Source: Streptomyces sp. Go-475 (GTDB lineage: Bacteria > Actinomycetota > Actinomycetes > Streptomycetales > Streptomycetaceae). Taken from it: a stretch of 64,000 nt of DNA. This document shows, in pieces, positions 8,381-17,344 of this stretch. Location: positions 3,577,501 through 3,641,500 of the forward strand of contig NZ_CP026121.1 of the NCBI RefSeq assembly GCF_003330845.1, in the 5' to 3' direction. The stretch's first letter is position 1; every line of letters begins with the position of its first letter. The notes below the pieces were generated by a model. That model was not told the DNA's origin. It was given only the letters and a program-made list of their open reading frames with translations, and did not search any database. A program made the translations under genes and the position numbers.

Positions 8381-8881
8381 TCAGCTCGCACCCCCAGTGC
8401 CGGGTCTGGGGTGGTCGCCGCCGCGGAGCTGCTCGACGGCGTGGACCAGCAGCGGCTCCAGGACGGCCAGGCCGTCCTTCACACCGCCGCTGGAGCCGGG
8501 CAGGTTGACGATCAGCGTGCTTCCCGCCACTCCGGCCAGGCCCCGGGAGAGCGCCGCGGTCGGCACCTTCTCCCGGCCGAACGCCCGGATGGCCTCGGCG
8601 ATGCCCGGCACCTCGTGGTCGATCACCCGGCGGGTCGCCTCCGGGGTGCGGTCGGTGGGCGAGATGCCCGTGCCGCCCGTGGTGACGATGACGTCGTAGC
8701 CGGTCTCGACACCGGCGCGCAGGGCCGCCTCCACGGGGTCGCCGTCGGGGACGACCTGCGGGCCGTCGACCTCGAAGCCGAAGCGCCCCAGGCCGTCGGC
8801 GATCAGCGGGCCGCCCTTGTCCTCGTAGATCCCGGCGGCGGCCCGGTTGGAGGCCGTGACGACGAGAGCGCGGTACGTCAT
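8381..8881 (-). CDS. mog: Molybdopterin adenylyltransferase (MoaB/Mog family)
   Basis: A 166-residue MoaB/Mog-fold protein, which adenylates molybdopterin before molybdenum insertion. The MPT-binding signature [16 protein letters not shown] lies near residue 70 and NLPGSSGG near residue 135. The ATG at 8881 overlaps the moaC stop (ATGA), so it is translationally coupled. It sits between moaC and a GNAT gene, with moeA just upstream, which supports a cofactor role. MoaB and Mog cannot be separated from sequence alone. Confidence 0.9.
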   Translation of the reverse strand: MTYRALVVTASNRAAAGIYEDKGGPLIADGLGRFGFEVDGPQVVPDGDPVEAALRAGVETGYDVIVTTGGTGISPTDRTPEATRRVIDHEVPGIAEAIRAFGREKVPTAALSRGLAGVAGSTLIVNLPGSSGGVKDGLAVLEPLLVHAVEQLRGGDHPRPGTGGAS

Positions 8882-9387
8882 GCCCGGCTCCAGTCGCCCG
8901 ACTTGCCGCCCGTCTTCTCCTCCACCCGTACGTCCGTGATGACCGCTCCCTTGTCGACCGCCTTGACCATGTCGATCACGGTGAGCGCGGCGACGGAGAC
9001 CGCGGTGAGGGCCTCCATCTCGACGCCCGTGCGGTCCGTCGTCTTGACGGTGGCCAGGATCTCCACGGCGTCGTCCGCGACCGACAGGTCCAGTTTCACA
9101 CCGGACACCGACAACGGGTGACAGAGCGGGATCAGGTCCGGGGTGCGTTTGGCGCCCATGATCCCGGCGATCCGCGCGGTCGCGAGGGCGTCGCCCTTGG
9201 GGACGCCCTCGCCGCGCAGCAACTCGATCACGCGCGGCGAGACGAGGACGCGTCCGCTGGCGCGGGCGGTGCGCGCGGTCACGTCCTTGTCCGACACGTC
9301 GACCATGCGGGCCGCGCCGGCGTCGTCGAGGTGCGTCAGCCGGTCCTGCGTGGGGCCGTTCTGCGTGCGTGGGTCCTGCGTGCTCAT
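8878..9387 (-). CDS. moaC: Cyclic pyranopterin monophosphate synthase MoaC
   Basis: A 169-residue MoaC, which completes conversion of the GTP-derived intermediate to cyclic pyranopterin monophosphate with MoaA. Characteristic segments are [25 protein letters not shown] with the conserved His near residue 88, [16 protein letters not shown] and the C-terminal [12 protein letters not shown]. An N-terminal extension of about 20 residues precedes [15 protein letters not shown]. moaA is not in the window. Overlaps mog by 4 nt and lies 59 bp after moeA. Confidence 0.95.
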   Translation of the reverse strand: MSTQDPRTQNGPTQDRLTHLDDAGAARMVDVSDKDVTARTARASGRVLVSPRVIELLRGEGVPKGDALATARIAGIMGAKRTPDLIPLCHPLSVSGVKLDLSVADDAVEILATVKTTDRTGVEMEALTAVSVAALTVIDMVKAVDKGAVITDVRVEEKTGGKSGDWSRA

Positions 9388-9446
9388 GCTGTGTGGCGCT
9401 CCCGGTCCGGGCCTGCTGTGCGCGACACGGTACCCCCAACCAGCGC

Positions 9447-10787
9447 CTATCGGCCGAGCAGGACCACCTCGACCTCGGCGCCGGGCTCGACGGACTCGGT
9501 GTCCTCGGGGACGACGATCAGCGCGTCCGCGTGGGCGAGGGCCGCGACCAGGTGCGATCCGGCGCCGCCGACCGGGGTCACCCGGCCGTCCTCGTACGTG
9601 CCGCGCAGGAACTGGCGGCGGCCCTTCGGGGAGGTCAGCGCCTTGTCGGCGGCCAGGGTCGCCCGGGTCGTCGGCCGGTGGACGTCGTCGAGGCCCATGA
9701 GGGTGCGGATGGCGGGGCGGACGAACAGTTCGAAGGAGACGTACGACGACACCGGGTTGCCGGGCAGGGCCAGCAGCGGGGTGTGGTCGGGGCCGATGGA
9801 GCCGAAGCCCTGGGGCTTGCCGGGCTGCATGGCCAGCTTGCGGAACTCCACGCCGCTGCCCGGCTCGTCCTCGTCGCCGACGTGGGACAGGGCCTCCTTG
9901 ACCACGTCGTACGCGCCGACGCTCACGCCGCCCGTGGTGACCATCAGGTCGGCGCGGACCAGCTGGTCCTCGATGGTGGAGCGCAGGGTCTCGGCGTCGT
10001 CGGCGACGGCGCCCACCCGGTAGGCGATGGCGCCGGCGTCACGGGCGGCGGCGGTGAGGGCGAAGCTGTTGGAGTCGTAGATCTGACCGGTGCGCAGTTC
10101 CGTGTCGGGCTGGACGAGTTCGCTGCCGGTGGAGAGCACCACCACGCGCGGGCGCGGGCGGACGCGGACCGTGCCGCGGCCGATCGCGGCGAGCAGGGCG
10201 ATCTGGGGCGGGCCGAGGACCGTGCCGGCCGCCAGGGCGCGGTCGCCGGCCTTCACGTCGCTGCCCTTGGCGCGCACGTGCGCGCGGGCCTCGGCCGGGC
10301 GGTACACGTGCACCTGCCCGGTGGCGCCCTCGGGGCCGAGGCTGCGGGCGCGCATCCCGCGCACCGGGCCCTCGCCGAGCCCGCCGTCGGTCCACTCGAC
10401 GGGCACGACCGTCTCGGCGCCGGGCGGCAGCGGGGCGCCGGTCATGATGCGGGCGGCCTGGCCGGGGCCCACCTGGAGCGGCTCGGCCTGGCCGGCGGCC
10501 ACGTCCCCGACGACCTCCAGGGCCGCCGGGAACTCCTCGCTCGCGCCCGCGACGTCCGCGACCCGCACCGCGTAGCCGTCCATGGAGCTGTTGTCGAACG
10601 GCGGCAGGGACACCGGCACCGTGATGTCGTCGACCAGGACGCAGCCCTGGGCGTCGAGCAGGTGCAGTTCGATCGGCTCCAGGGGGCGGACGGTGGCGAG
10701 GATGTCCTCCAGGTGCTCGTCCACCGACCAGAGGTGGTCGGGGCCGAAGTGGTCCTGGCCGGTGACGCGGGGCGCGGCGCTGCTCAA
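9447..10787 (-). CDS. moeA: Molybdopterin molybdotransferase MoeA
   Basis: A 446-residue MoeA, which inserts molybdate into adenylated molybdopterin. Domain order is as expected: N-terminal domain with [14 protein letters not shown] near residue 63, [20 protein letters not shown] near residue 105, the MPT-binding [11 protein letters not shown] region near residue 280, and a C-terminal beta-barrel ending in VEVVLLGR. The start is TTG, with GAGGAG about 10 nt upstream inside the end of galU. The gap to the galU stop is only 4 nt, so the pair is co-transcribed. Confidence 0.94.
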   Translation of the reverse strand: MSSAAPRVTGQDHFGPDHLWSVDEHLEDILATVRPLEPIELHLLDAQGCVLVDDITVPVSLPPFDNSSMDGYAVRVADVAGASEEFPAALEVVGDVAAGQAEPLQVGPGQAARIMTGAPLPPGAETVVPVEWTDGGLGEGPVRGMRARSLGPEGATGQVHVYRPAEARAHVRAKGSDVKAGDRALAAGTVLGPPQIALLAAIGRGTVRVRPRPRVVVLSTGSELVQPDTELRTGQIYDSNSFALTAAARDAGAIAYRVGAVADDAETLRSTIEDQLVRADLMVTTGGVSVGAYDVVKEALSHVGDEDEPGSGVEFRKLAMQPGKPQGFGSIGPDHTPLLALPGNPVSSYVSFELFVRPAIRTLMGLDDVHRPTTRATLAADKALTSPKGRRQFLRGTYEDGRVTPVGGAGSHLVAALAHADALIVVPEDTESVEPGAEVEVVLLGR

Positions 10788-10791
10788 CGTG

Positions 10792-11694
10792 CTACATCTC
10801 CTCGGCTACGTAACTGCGAAGCCAGGTCCGGAAGTCCGGGCCCAGGTCTTCACGTTCGCACGCGAGTCGGACAATGGCACGCAGGTAGTCGCCGCGGTCG
10901 CCGGTGTCATAGCGGCGGCCCTTGAAGACCACGCCGTGCACCGGGCCGCCGATCTTCTCGTCCTCGGCGAGCTGCTGGAGGGCGTCGGTGAGCTGGATCT
11001 CGCCGCCGCGGCCCGGCTCGGTGCGGCGCAGTATGTCGAAGATGTGCGGGTCGAGGACGTAGCGGCCGATGACCGCGTAGTTGGACGGGGCGTCGGCCGG
11101 GTCGGGCTTCTCGACCAGGCCGCTGACCTTGACGACGTCGCTGTCCTCGGTGGTCTCCACGGCCGCGCAGCCGTAGAGGTGGATCTGCTCCGGGGCGACC
11201 TCCATGAGCGCGATGACGCTGCCGCCGCGCTGCTCCTGGACCTCGACCATGCGCTGGAGCAGGGGGTCGCGGGGGTCGATCAGGTCGTCGCCGAGGAGGA
11301 CGGCGAAGGGCTCGTGGCCCACGTGCGGGGCGGCGCACAGCACGGCGTGGCCGAGGCCCTTGGGGTCGCCCTGGCGGACGTAGTGCATCGTCGCGAGGTC
11401 GCTGGACTCCTGCACCTTGGCGAGACGGCCGGCGTCGCCCTTCTTCTGGAGCGCCGACTCCAGCTCGTAGTTGCGGTCGAAGTGGTCCTCGAGGGGGCGC
11501 TTGTTGCGGCCCGTCACCATGAGGACGTCGTCGAGACCCGCGGCGACCGCCTCCTCGACCACGTACTGGATCGCCGGCTTGTCGACGACCGGCAGCATCT
11601 CCTTGGGAGTGGCTTTGGTGGCCGGCAGGAACCGGGTGCCGAGGCCTGCTGCGGGAATGACAGCCTTGCTGATCCGAGGGTGCGACTGAGTCAT
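10792..11694 (-). CDS. galU: UTP-glucose-1-phosphate uridylyltransferase
   Basis: A 300-residue nucleotidyltransferase making UDP-glucose from UTP and glucose-1-phosphate for wall polymers and glycosylation. The signature AVIPAAGLGTRFLPATKATPKEMLPVVDKP is split across residues 9-40 (key segments GLGTRF and KEMLP), and FAVLLGDDLID carries the metal-binding Asp region. I used the ATG at 11694 rather than a longer form because MTQSHPRISKAVIPAAG fits family length. It is the first gene of the moeA-moaC-mog run and diverges from the 5-formyl-THF cyclo-ligase gene. Confidence 0.94.
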   Translation of the reverse strand: MTQSHPRISKAVIPAAGLGTRFLPATKATPKEMLPVVDKPAIQYVVEEAVAAGLDDVLMVTGRNKRPLEDHFDRNYELESALQKKGDAGRLAKVQESSDLATMHYVRQGDPKGLGHAVLCAAPHVGHEPFAVLLGDDLIDPRDPLLQRMVEVQEQRGGSVIALMEVAPEQIHLYGCAAVETTEDSDVVKVSGLVEKPDPADAPSNYAVIGRYVLDPHIFDILRRTEPGRGGEIQLTDALQQLAEDEKIGGPVHGVVFKGRRYDTGDRGDYLRAIVRLACEREDLGPDFRTWLRSYVAEEM

Positions 11695-11748
11695 GCCCGC
11701 CACCCTATCCGGTGCCTTTGCATGGAATCTGCGGCTCCGGTTCATAGG

Positions 11749-11762
11749 CGCTCATATGAGCG
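11749..11762. promoter_or_regulatory. 14-bp palindrome in galU / cyclo-ligase divergent region
   Basis: CGCTCATATGAGCG is a perfect palindrome, 55 bp upstream of galU and 26 bp upstream of the divergent TTG start. The central CATATG is unusual in such GC-rich DNA. A candidate operator or promoter element; the regulator is unknown. Confidence 0.4.
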
Positions 11763-11787
11763 TATTGCGACGGTACGGGAGCAACCA

Positions 11788-12411
11788 TTGAGGCCTATCG
11801 CACGTCCGGGCGAGCCTGACAAGCGGAGTTTGCGGCGCGAGATCCTCGCGGTGAGGAACAGGTTGACGGCGGATGACCTGCGGGAAACCTCGGCCGCGCT
11901 GGCCGGGCGGGCCCTGGAGCTGCCCGAGTTGGCGCGGGCCGGCACGGTCGCCGCGTATGTCTCCGTGGGGAGTGAACCCGGGACGCTCGCGCTCCTGGAC
12001 ACCTTGCGCGCCCGGGGCGTGCGCGTGCTGCTGCCGGTCCTGCTGCCCGACAACGACCTGGACTGGGGCGAGTACACGGGCGAGGGCTCGCTGGCGCGCG
12101 TCCGGCACGGCGGCCGGATGGCCCTCTTCGAGCCCGCGGGCGAGCGCCTGGGCCCGGACGCCGTGACGACGGCCGACGCCGTGCTGCTGCCGGGTCTCGC
12201 GGTGGACGCGCGCGGGATGCGGCTGGGGCGGGGCGGCGGCTCCTACGACCGGGTCCTGGCGCGGCTGGAGCGGGCGGGGGCGCATCCCGCCCTGGTGGTG
12301 CTGCTGTACGACTCCGAGGTCGTCGAGCACGTCCCGGAGGAGCCGCACGACCGGCCGGTGCACGCGGTGGTGACGCCGTCGGGGGTGCGGCGGTTCCGGC
12401 AGGAGCCCTGA
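11788..12411 (+). CDS. 5-formyltetrahydrofolate cyclo-ligase
   Basis: A 207-residue 5-FCL/MTHFS family protein, which converts 5-formyl-THF to 5,10-methenyl-THF with ATP. Visible motifs are KRSLRREILAVRNRL at the N-terminus (ATP/phosphate contacts), EPGT near residue 65, the substrate region LLPGLAVDARGMRLGRGGGSYDR and HVPEEPHDRPVHAVVTP at the C-terminus. I chose the TTG at 11788 because GGGAG lies 6 nt upstream and an ATG or GTG in the right place is lacking. A strong hairpin follows at 12417. Confidence 0.88.
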   Translation: MRPIARPGEPDKRSLRREILAVRNRLTADDLRETSAALAGRALELPELARAGTVAAYVSVGSEPGTLALLDTLRARGVRVLLPVLLPDNDLDWGEYTGEGSLARVRHGGRMALFEPAGERLGPDAVTTADAVLLPGLAVDARGMRLGRGGGSYDRVLARLERAGAHPALVVLLYDSEVVEHVPEEPHDRPVHAVVTPSGVRRFRQEP

Positions 12412-12416
12412 CGCGG

Positions 12417-12448
12417 AACGGCCCTCCACGCGCGTGTGGAGGGCCGTT
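12417..12448. terminator. Bidirectional terminator between convergent genes
   Basis: AACGGCCCTCCAC and GTGGAGGGCCGTT form perfect 13-bp arms around a 6-nt loop. It lies 5 bp after the cyclo-ligase stop and 21 bp from the stop of the convergent acylase gene, so it can serve both. Confidence 0.85.
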
Positions 12449-12469
12449 TCCGTGACCGGCGTCAGTGGC

Positions 12470-15310
12470 TCACGGTTTGAGCACCAGCTTGTCGGCCGTG
12501 CTGTCCTCGACCGCCCGGTCCGAGAAGGACCACGGCAGCAGTTCGCCGTCGGCCCACTTGTCGGTCTGGTCGACGTAGTGGGCGCTGTAGGCGTGCCCGG
12601 AGGCGCCGGAGAGGTTGATCCAGCGGGACTTGTCGAGGTCGCCGAGGTTCACCACCATCCGCATGGACGGCACCCACACCACCCCGTAGCCGCCGGCGGC
12701 GTTCCAGCCGGTCGCGTTGACCGTCGCCTCGCCGCCGCTGAGCTCCCAGGGGCCGCGGTTGAGCGCGTACTGGAGGAAGCCGGGGCCCTCGGTGCCGAGG
12801 GTCTGGTTCTTCAGGAACAGGCGGTGCAGCCGGCCCCAGGTCCAGGTGTCGATGTCCTTGCCGAGCTTGGCGGTCAGCTCCCAGCGGGCGTCGATCATCG
12901 CGCGCTTGAAGAGCTGGTCGCGGTTGACGGCGCCGGGGCGGGTGCCCGACTTGGGCGTCTTCCACCAGTCGCTGTCCGGCTGCTCCATCAGCTTGCGGAC
13001 CACCTCGAACCACCGGTCGCCGCCGTCCGGCTGCGCCTGGTCGGGGTCGCGCTGACCGCACTCGCGGACCTTCTCCGCCTCGTCGGCGGGCCCGGTGGTG
13101 TTGACCGGCTCGACCCACAGGCACTGGCCCTTGACCCGCAGCTCCTTGGGGAGCTTGTTGCCGAAGGCGAGCTTGAGGATGTTGCGCCAGACGGCGTTGA
13201 AGTAGGCCGCGGCCGCCGAGTCGGCGTCCTGGGTGTAGTCCCAGCCCTCCAGGAGCTTCTGCGCCTCGCGGACGTCCTTGTCGCCGGTGTCGATCTTCAG
13301 CAGCGTGGGCACCAGCAGCCGGGCGATCTCACTGCTGTTGTCCAGCTGCATCTGGCGCATGTCGTCCGTGGAGATCTTGCCGCCGTCCTTGATCTTCGAC
13401 TGGATCAGGTCGGTGATCCGCTGGCTGCGCGTGCCGTAACCCCAGTCCGTGGTGAGCGTGTAGGGGTACTTGTCCGGGTCGATCACGGCCTGGTTGGCGG
13501 TGACGATGTAGCCCCGCTCCGGGTTGTACTCGTAGGGCAGCGCGTCCTGCGGGATGTAGCCGGTCCAGCGGTACTTCGGGTCCCAGCCGGGCGCCGGGAG
13601 CGAGCCGTCGTCGCCCTCCGCGCGCGTGGGGATCTTCCCCGGCAGGGTGTAGCCGATGTTGTCCTCGGTGTCGGCGTAGACCAGGTTCTGCGAGGGCACG
13701 TCGAACAGGGCGGCGGCCTTGCGGAAGTCGGTCCAGTTCTTGGCCCTGTTCATGGCGAAGACGGCGTCCATGGTGGTGCCCGGCTGCAGGGCGGTCCAGC
13801 GCAGCGCGACGCCGTAGCCGTCGCCTCTGTCGGGTGCCGCGGTGTCGACGGTGGCCTTCTTGCCGACCTTCACGAGCTCCTCGTCGCGGTCGGACAGCAG
13901 GGGCCCGTTGTTGGTCTCACGCACGACGATCTTCTTCGGCTCACCGCCGGCGACCTTGATGGTCTCCTCGCGCGTCTCGAACGGCTTGACCTTGCCGTCG
14001 TAGAGGTAGCCGTCGCCGGTGATCTTCTCCAGGTAGAGGTCCGTGACGTCGACACCGGAGTTGGTCATGCCCCAGGCGATGTCCTGGTTGTGACCGATTA
14101 TCACGCCGGGCATGCCGGCGAAGGTGTAGCCCGTGACGTCGTACTGGCAGGTGCTGGAGACGCTGCGGCAGTGCAGGCCCATCTGGTACCAGACCGACGG
14201 CAGCGAGGGCGACAGGTGCGGGTCGTTGGCCAGCAGCGGCTTGCCGGTGATGGTGTGGTCCCCGCTGACGACCCAGGAGTTGGAGCCGATGCCGTCGCCG
14301 TTCACGCCGACGGCCGGCGGGAGGTCGTCCAGGACCCGGGTGAGGCCGCCGAGCTGGCTGTCCAGGCCCGCGGTGCCCGAGGCCCCGGAGGCGGTGCCGC
14401 TCGTGCCGGACGCGCCGGAAGCGGTGCCCTGGGTGCCCGCGGCGCCGGTGGAGGTGCCGCCGGTCCCGCTCGTGCCGGACGTACCGGAGGTGCCCGACGT
14501 GCCCGACGCGCCGCTCGTGCCGCCCTGTTCGAACGCGCTCGTCAGCTCGTCGTACTGGCCCTCCTGCACGATCGCCTTGTTCCGGTCGTACGGGTACTGC
14601 GGGTACAGGTCGGCGATCTGCTTCGGGCCGAGGCGGCTGGTCAGCAGGGCGCGGTCGATCTCGTCCTGCATGTTGCCGCGCAGGTCCCAGGCCATCGCCT
14701 TCAGCCAGGAGACCGAGTCGACCGGCGTCCACGCCTGCGGCTTGTAGTCGTTGGTGAAGCCGAGCGCCGCGTACTCCAGGGAGATGTCCTTGCCGTCCTT
14801 GCCCTGGAGGTAGGCGTTGACTCCCTTGGAGTAGGCCTGGAGGTACTTCTTCGTGGCGTCCGACAGCTTGGTGTCGTACTCCTCCTTGGCGACCCGGTCC
14901 CAGCCCAGGGTGCGCAGGAACTCGTCGTTGTCGACCTGGCTCTTGCCGAACATCTCCGACAGGCGCCCGGCGGCCATGTGACGCCGTACGTCCATCTCGT
15001 AGAACCGGTCCTGCGCCTGGACGTAGCCCTGCGCCATGAACAGGTCCGCGTCCGAGGAGGCGTAGATCTGCGGGATGCCGTAGTTGTCGCGTTTGACCTC
15101 GACCGGTCCCGAGAGGCCCTTGAGCGTGAGGGTGCCCTTGGTCTGCGGGAAGGAGGCCCGGACGGTGCTGATGGACCAGTAGGCCCCGAAGGCGACGCCC
15201 CCGATGAGGGCCAGCACCAGGACGAGGACGATCAGGCGGGCTTTGCGCCCTTTTCTCCTGCCGGACTTGCCGGGCTGCTGACCCGTGGAGGCGGTGGTGT
15301 TCGGGGGCAT
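12470..15310 (-). CDS. Penicillin-acylase-family Ntn hydrolase
   Basis: A 946-residue membrane-anchored precursor of the penicillin/aculeacin/AHL acylase family, which cleaves amide bonds outside the membrane. Residues 26-47 form a signal-anchor helix after a basic stretch. The alpha chain contains the family segment GPVEVKRDNYGIPQIYA. The predicted self-cleavage site is Gly342-Ser343 in GIGSNSWVVSGD, making Ser343 the N-terminal nucleophile of the beta chain. KPLLANDPHL and GMTNSGVDVTDLYLE follow as expected. Residues 263-315, just ahead of the cleavage site, are an unusual Gly-Thr-Ser-Ala repeat in the spacer-peptide position. The start at 15310 (ATG) was preferred over a longer form at 15376. 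The substrate is unknown; quorum-sensing lactones, lipopeptides or beta-lactams are possible. Confidence 0.88.
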   Translation of the reverse strand: MPPNTTASTGQQPGKSGRRKGRKARLIVLVLVLALIGGVAFGAYWSISTVRASFPQTKGTLTLKGLSGPVEVKRDNYGIPQIYASSDADLFMAQGYVQAQDRFYEMDVRRHMAAGRLSEMFGKSQVDNDEFLRTLGWDRVAKEEYDTKLSDATKKYLQAYSKGVNAYLQGKDGKDISLEYAALGFTNDYKPQAWTPVDSVSWLKAMAWDLRGNMQDEIDRALLTSRLGPKQIADLYPQYPYDRNKAIVQEGQYDELTSAFEQGGTSGASGTSGTSGTSGTSGTGGTSTGAAGTQGTASGASGTSGTASGASGTAGLDSQLGGLTRVLDDLPPAVGVNGDGIGSNSWVVSGDHTITGKPLLANDPHLSPSLPSVWYQMGLHCRSVSSTCQYDVTGYTFAGMPGVIIGHNQDIAWGMTNSGVDVTDLYLEKITGDGYLYDGKVKPFETREETIKVAGGEPKKIVVRETNNGPLLSDRDEELVKVGKKATVDTAAPDRGDGYGVALRWTALQPGTTMDAVFAMNRAKNWTDFRKAAALFDVPSQNLVYADTEDNIGYTLPGKIPTRAEGDDGSLPAPGWDPKYRWTGYIPQDALPYEYNPERGYIVTANQAVIDPDKYPYTLTTDWGYGTRSQRITDLIQSKIKDGGKISTDDMRQMQLDNSSEIARLLVPTLLKIDTGDKDVREAQKLLEGWDYTQDADSAAAAYFNAVWRNILKLAFGNKLPKELRVKGQCLWVEPVNTTGPADEAEKVRECGQRDPDQAQPDGGDRWFEVVRKLMEQPDSDWWKTPKSGTRPGAVNRDQLFKRAMIDARWELTAKLGKDIDTWTWGRLHRLFLKNQTLGTEGPGFLQYALNRGPWELSGGEATVNATGWNAAGGYGVVWVPSMRMVVNLGDLDKSRWINLSGASGHAYSAHYVDQTDKWADGELLPWSFSDRAVEDSTADKLVLKP

Positions 15311-15455
15311 CGCTGTCCTTGCTGTCCTAACGCGAGCGGCAGGTTCGGCTGTGCTTTTAACTGAGCGCTGGAGCAACGATAGGCGCAGGGCCTTGCGCCC
15401 CTTGACGCGGAGTCGGGAACCGGCACGGACGGACGTTCGATCTTGCCCTCCGAAG

Positions 15456-15474
15456 CGTCAAGAAATCGTCAAGA
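15456..15474. promoter_or_regulatory. CGTCAAGA direct repeat, 11-bp spacing
   Basis: Two exact copies of CGTCAAGA begin 11 bp apart (15456 and 15467) in the region shared by the divergent acylase and antiporter genes. On the minus strand this reads TCTTGACG twice. One helical-turn spacing is typical of response-regulator sites. Candidate only. Confidence 0.35.
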
Positions 15475-15578
15475 GTTAGGTAAGGTAACGAAGTAGTTGG
15501 CGCGGTGCGCCACAGCTTCATGTGCGATGTACGTGAGCCCACGCGCGGGTGCGCGCGGGCCAGGGAAGGATTCGGCCG

Positions 15579-17078
15579 CTGACTGTTCACCACCTCAACC
15601 AGCTCCTGCTCGTCTGCTCGCTCGTCCTGCTCGTCGCCGTCGCAGCGGTACGGATCTCCTCGCGCAGCGGGCTCCCCAGCCTGCTCGTCTATCTGGGCAT
15701 AGGCGTCGCCATGGGCCAGGACGGCATCGGCGACATCCACTTCGACAACGCCGAGCTGACCCAGGTCATCGGGTACGCGGCCCTGGTCGTGATCCTGGCC
15801 GAGGGCGGCCTGGGCACGAAGTGGAAGGAGATCAAGCCGGCCCTGCCGTCCGCCACGGCGCTGGCGCTGGCCGGTGTCGCGGTGAGCGTGGGGATCACGG
15901 CGTCGGCCGCGCACTACCTGATCGGGCTGGAGTGGCGGCAGGCGCTCATCATCGGGGCGGTCGTCTCCTCGACCGACGCGGCGGCCGTGTTCTCCGTGCT
16001 GCGGAAGATCCCCCTGCCCGCGCGTGTGACGGGCACGCTGGAGGCGGAGTCCGGCTTCAACGACGCCCCGGTGGTCATCCTCGTGGTCTCGCTGTCCACG
16101 GCGGGCCCGGCCGAGCACTGGTACGTGCTGCTGGGCGTGATCCTGCTGGAGCTGGCGATCGGCGCGGCCATCGGTCTCGCGGTGGGCTGGCTGGGCGCCT
16201 GGGGGCTCCGGCACGTGGCGCTGCCCGCCTCCGGCCTCTACCCGATCGCCGTGATGGCGATCGCCGTGGTGGCGTACGCGGCGGGCGCGCTGGCCCACGG
16301 CAGCGGCTTCCTCGCGGTGTACCTCGCCGCGATGGTGATGGGCAACGCGCGGCTGCCGCACTGGCCGGCCACGCGCGGGTTCGCCGACGGGCTCGGCTGG
16401 ATGGCCCAGATCGGCATGTTCGTCCTGCTCGGACTGCTGGTCACCCCGCACGAGCTGGGCGACGACATCGTGCCCGCGCTGGTCATCGGGCTGGTGCTGA
16501 CCATGGTGGCGCGTCCGCTGAGCGTGGTGCTCTGCCTGACGCCGTTCCGGGTGCCGTGGCAGGAGCAGACCCTGATGTCCTGGGCGGGGCTGCGCGGGGC
16601 CGTGCCCATCATCCTGGCGACCATCCCCATGGTGGAGGGCGTCGACGCCAGCCGCCGGATCTTCAACATCGTCTTCGTCCTGGTCGTCGTCTACACCCTG
16701 GTCCAGGGGCCGACCCTGCCGTGGCTGGGCCGCAAGCTGCGCCTCGGCGACGGCTCGGAGGCCGCCGACCTCGGCATCGAGTCGGCCCCGCTGGAGCGGC
16801 TGCGCGGGCACCTGCTGTCCGTGGCGATCCCCCAGGAGTCGAAGATGCACGGCGTGGAGGTGGCCGAACTGCGCCTGCCGCACGGCGCCGCCGTGACGCT
16901 CATCGTGCGCGGCGGCGAGTCCTTCGTCCCGCTGCCGACGACGATATTGCAGCGGGGGGACGAGCTCCTCGTGGTCGCCACGGACCCCGTCCGGGACGCG
17001 ACCGAGAGCCGGCTGCGGGCGGTCGGGCACGGCGGCAAGCTGGCCGGGTGGCTGGGCACGGACGGGGCGAGCCGCTGA
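15579..17078 (+). CDS. CPA-type potassium/proton antiporter with C-terminal TrkA-C domain
   Basis: A 499-residue CPA1-type antiporter of the NhaP2/CvrA architecture. About 12 membrane helices are visible, including LVYLGIGVAMGQDGIG, the core VVSSTDAAAVFSVLR with the Asp thought to take part in ion exchange, and GLRGAVPIILATIP. The last 110 residues form a soluble TrkA-C-like domain (LSVAIPQESKMHGVEVAELRLP). The start is uncertain: a CTG at 15579 has GGGAAGGA 8 nt upstream and gives the natural N-terminus LTVHHLNQ, while a GTG at 15549 would add 10 residues. It exports K+ or Na+ against protons, from family knowledge. Confidence 0.88.
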   Translation: MTVHHLNQLLLVCSLVLLVAVAAVRISSRSGLPSLLVYLGIGVAMGQDGIGDIHFDNAELTQVIGYAALVVILAEGGLGTKWKEIKPALPSATALALAGVAVSVGITASAAHYLIGLEWRQALIIGAVVSSTDAAAVFSVLRKIPLPARVTGTLEAESGFNDAPVVILVVSLSTAGPAEHWYVLLGVILLELAIGAAIGLAVGWLGAWGLRHVALPASGLYPIAVMAIAVVAYAAGALAHGSGFLAVYLAAMVMGNARLPHWPATRGFADGLGWMAQIGMFVLLGLLVTPHELGDDIVPALVIGLVLTMVARPLSVVLCLTPFRVPWQEQTLMSWAGLRGAVPIILATIPMVEGVDASRRIFNIVFVLVVVYTLVQGPTLPWLGRKLRLGDGSEAADLGIESAPLERLRGHLLSVAIPQESKMHGVEVAELRLPHGAAVTLIVRGGESFVPLPTTILQRGDELLVVATDPVRDATESRLRAVGHGGKLAGWLGTDGASR

Positions 17079-17344
17079 GCAGCGTTGTGCGCTGTTTGTG
17101 TTTGTAAGGTGAGCGGGTTTCTGGTGCTCCCTTTCACAGGCGCACCAGCACTCGACCCCTGTACGATGAAGGCCTACCCAGATCGAACCACCTCTGCCTG
17201 ACGCAGAGCTGGCGCGACCGTATGGCGGTCGGGTCGCCCCTCCTCACCGGGCCCCGGCATCTACCGCAGTTCCGCGCAAGAGGACAGCTCTCGGCGCCGC
17301 CCGCTCACCGGGCCGCGCTACCAGGCGGCAGAAAGGCACGGGCC
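17079..17344 (+). other. 266-bp leader/intergenic region before MFS gene
   Basis: No coding region is seen. The stretch holds two related segments, CTCACCGGGCCCCGGCATC near 17244 and GCTCACCGGGCCGCGCTACC near 17304, and several short GC hairpins. It is long enough for a structured 5' leader upstream of the MFS gene, but I could not match it to a known riboswitch. Confidence 0.3.

Noticed and set aside
17079..17344. A known riboswitch class before the MFS gene
   Set aside because: I looked for purine, cobalamin, c-di-AMP and guanidine core motifs and could not match any convincingly.
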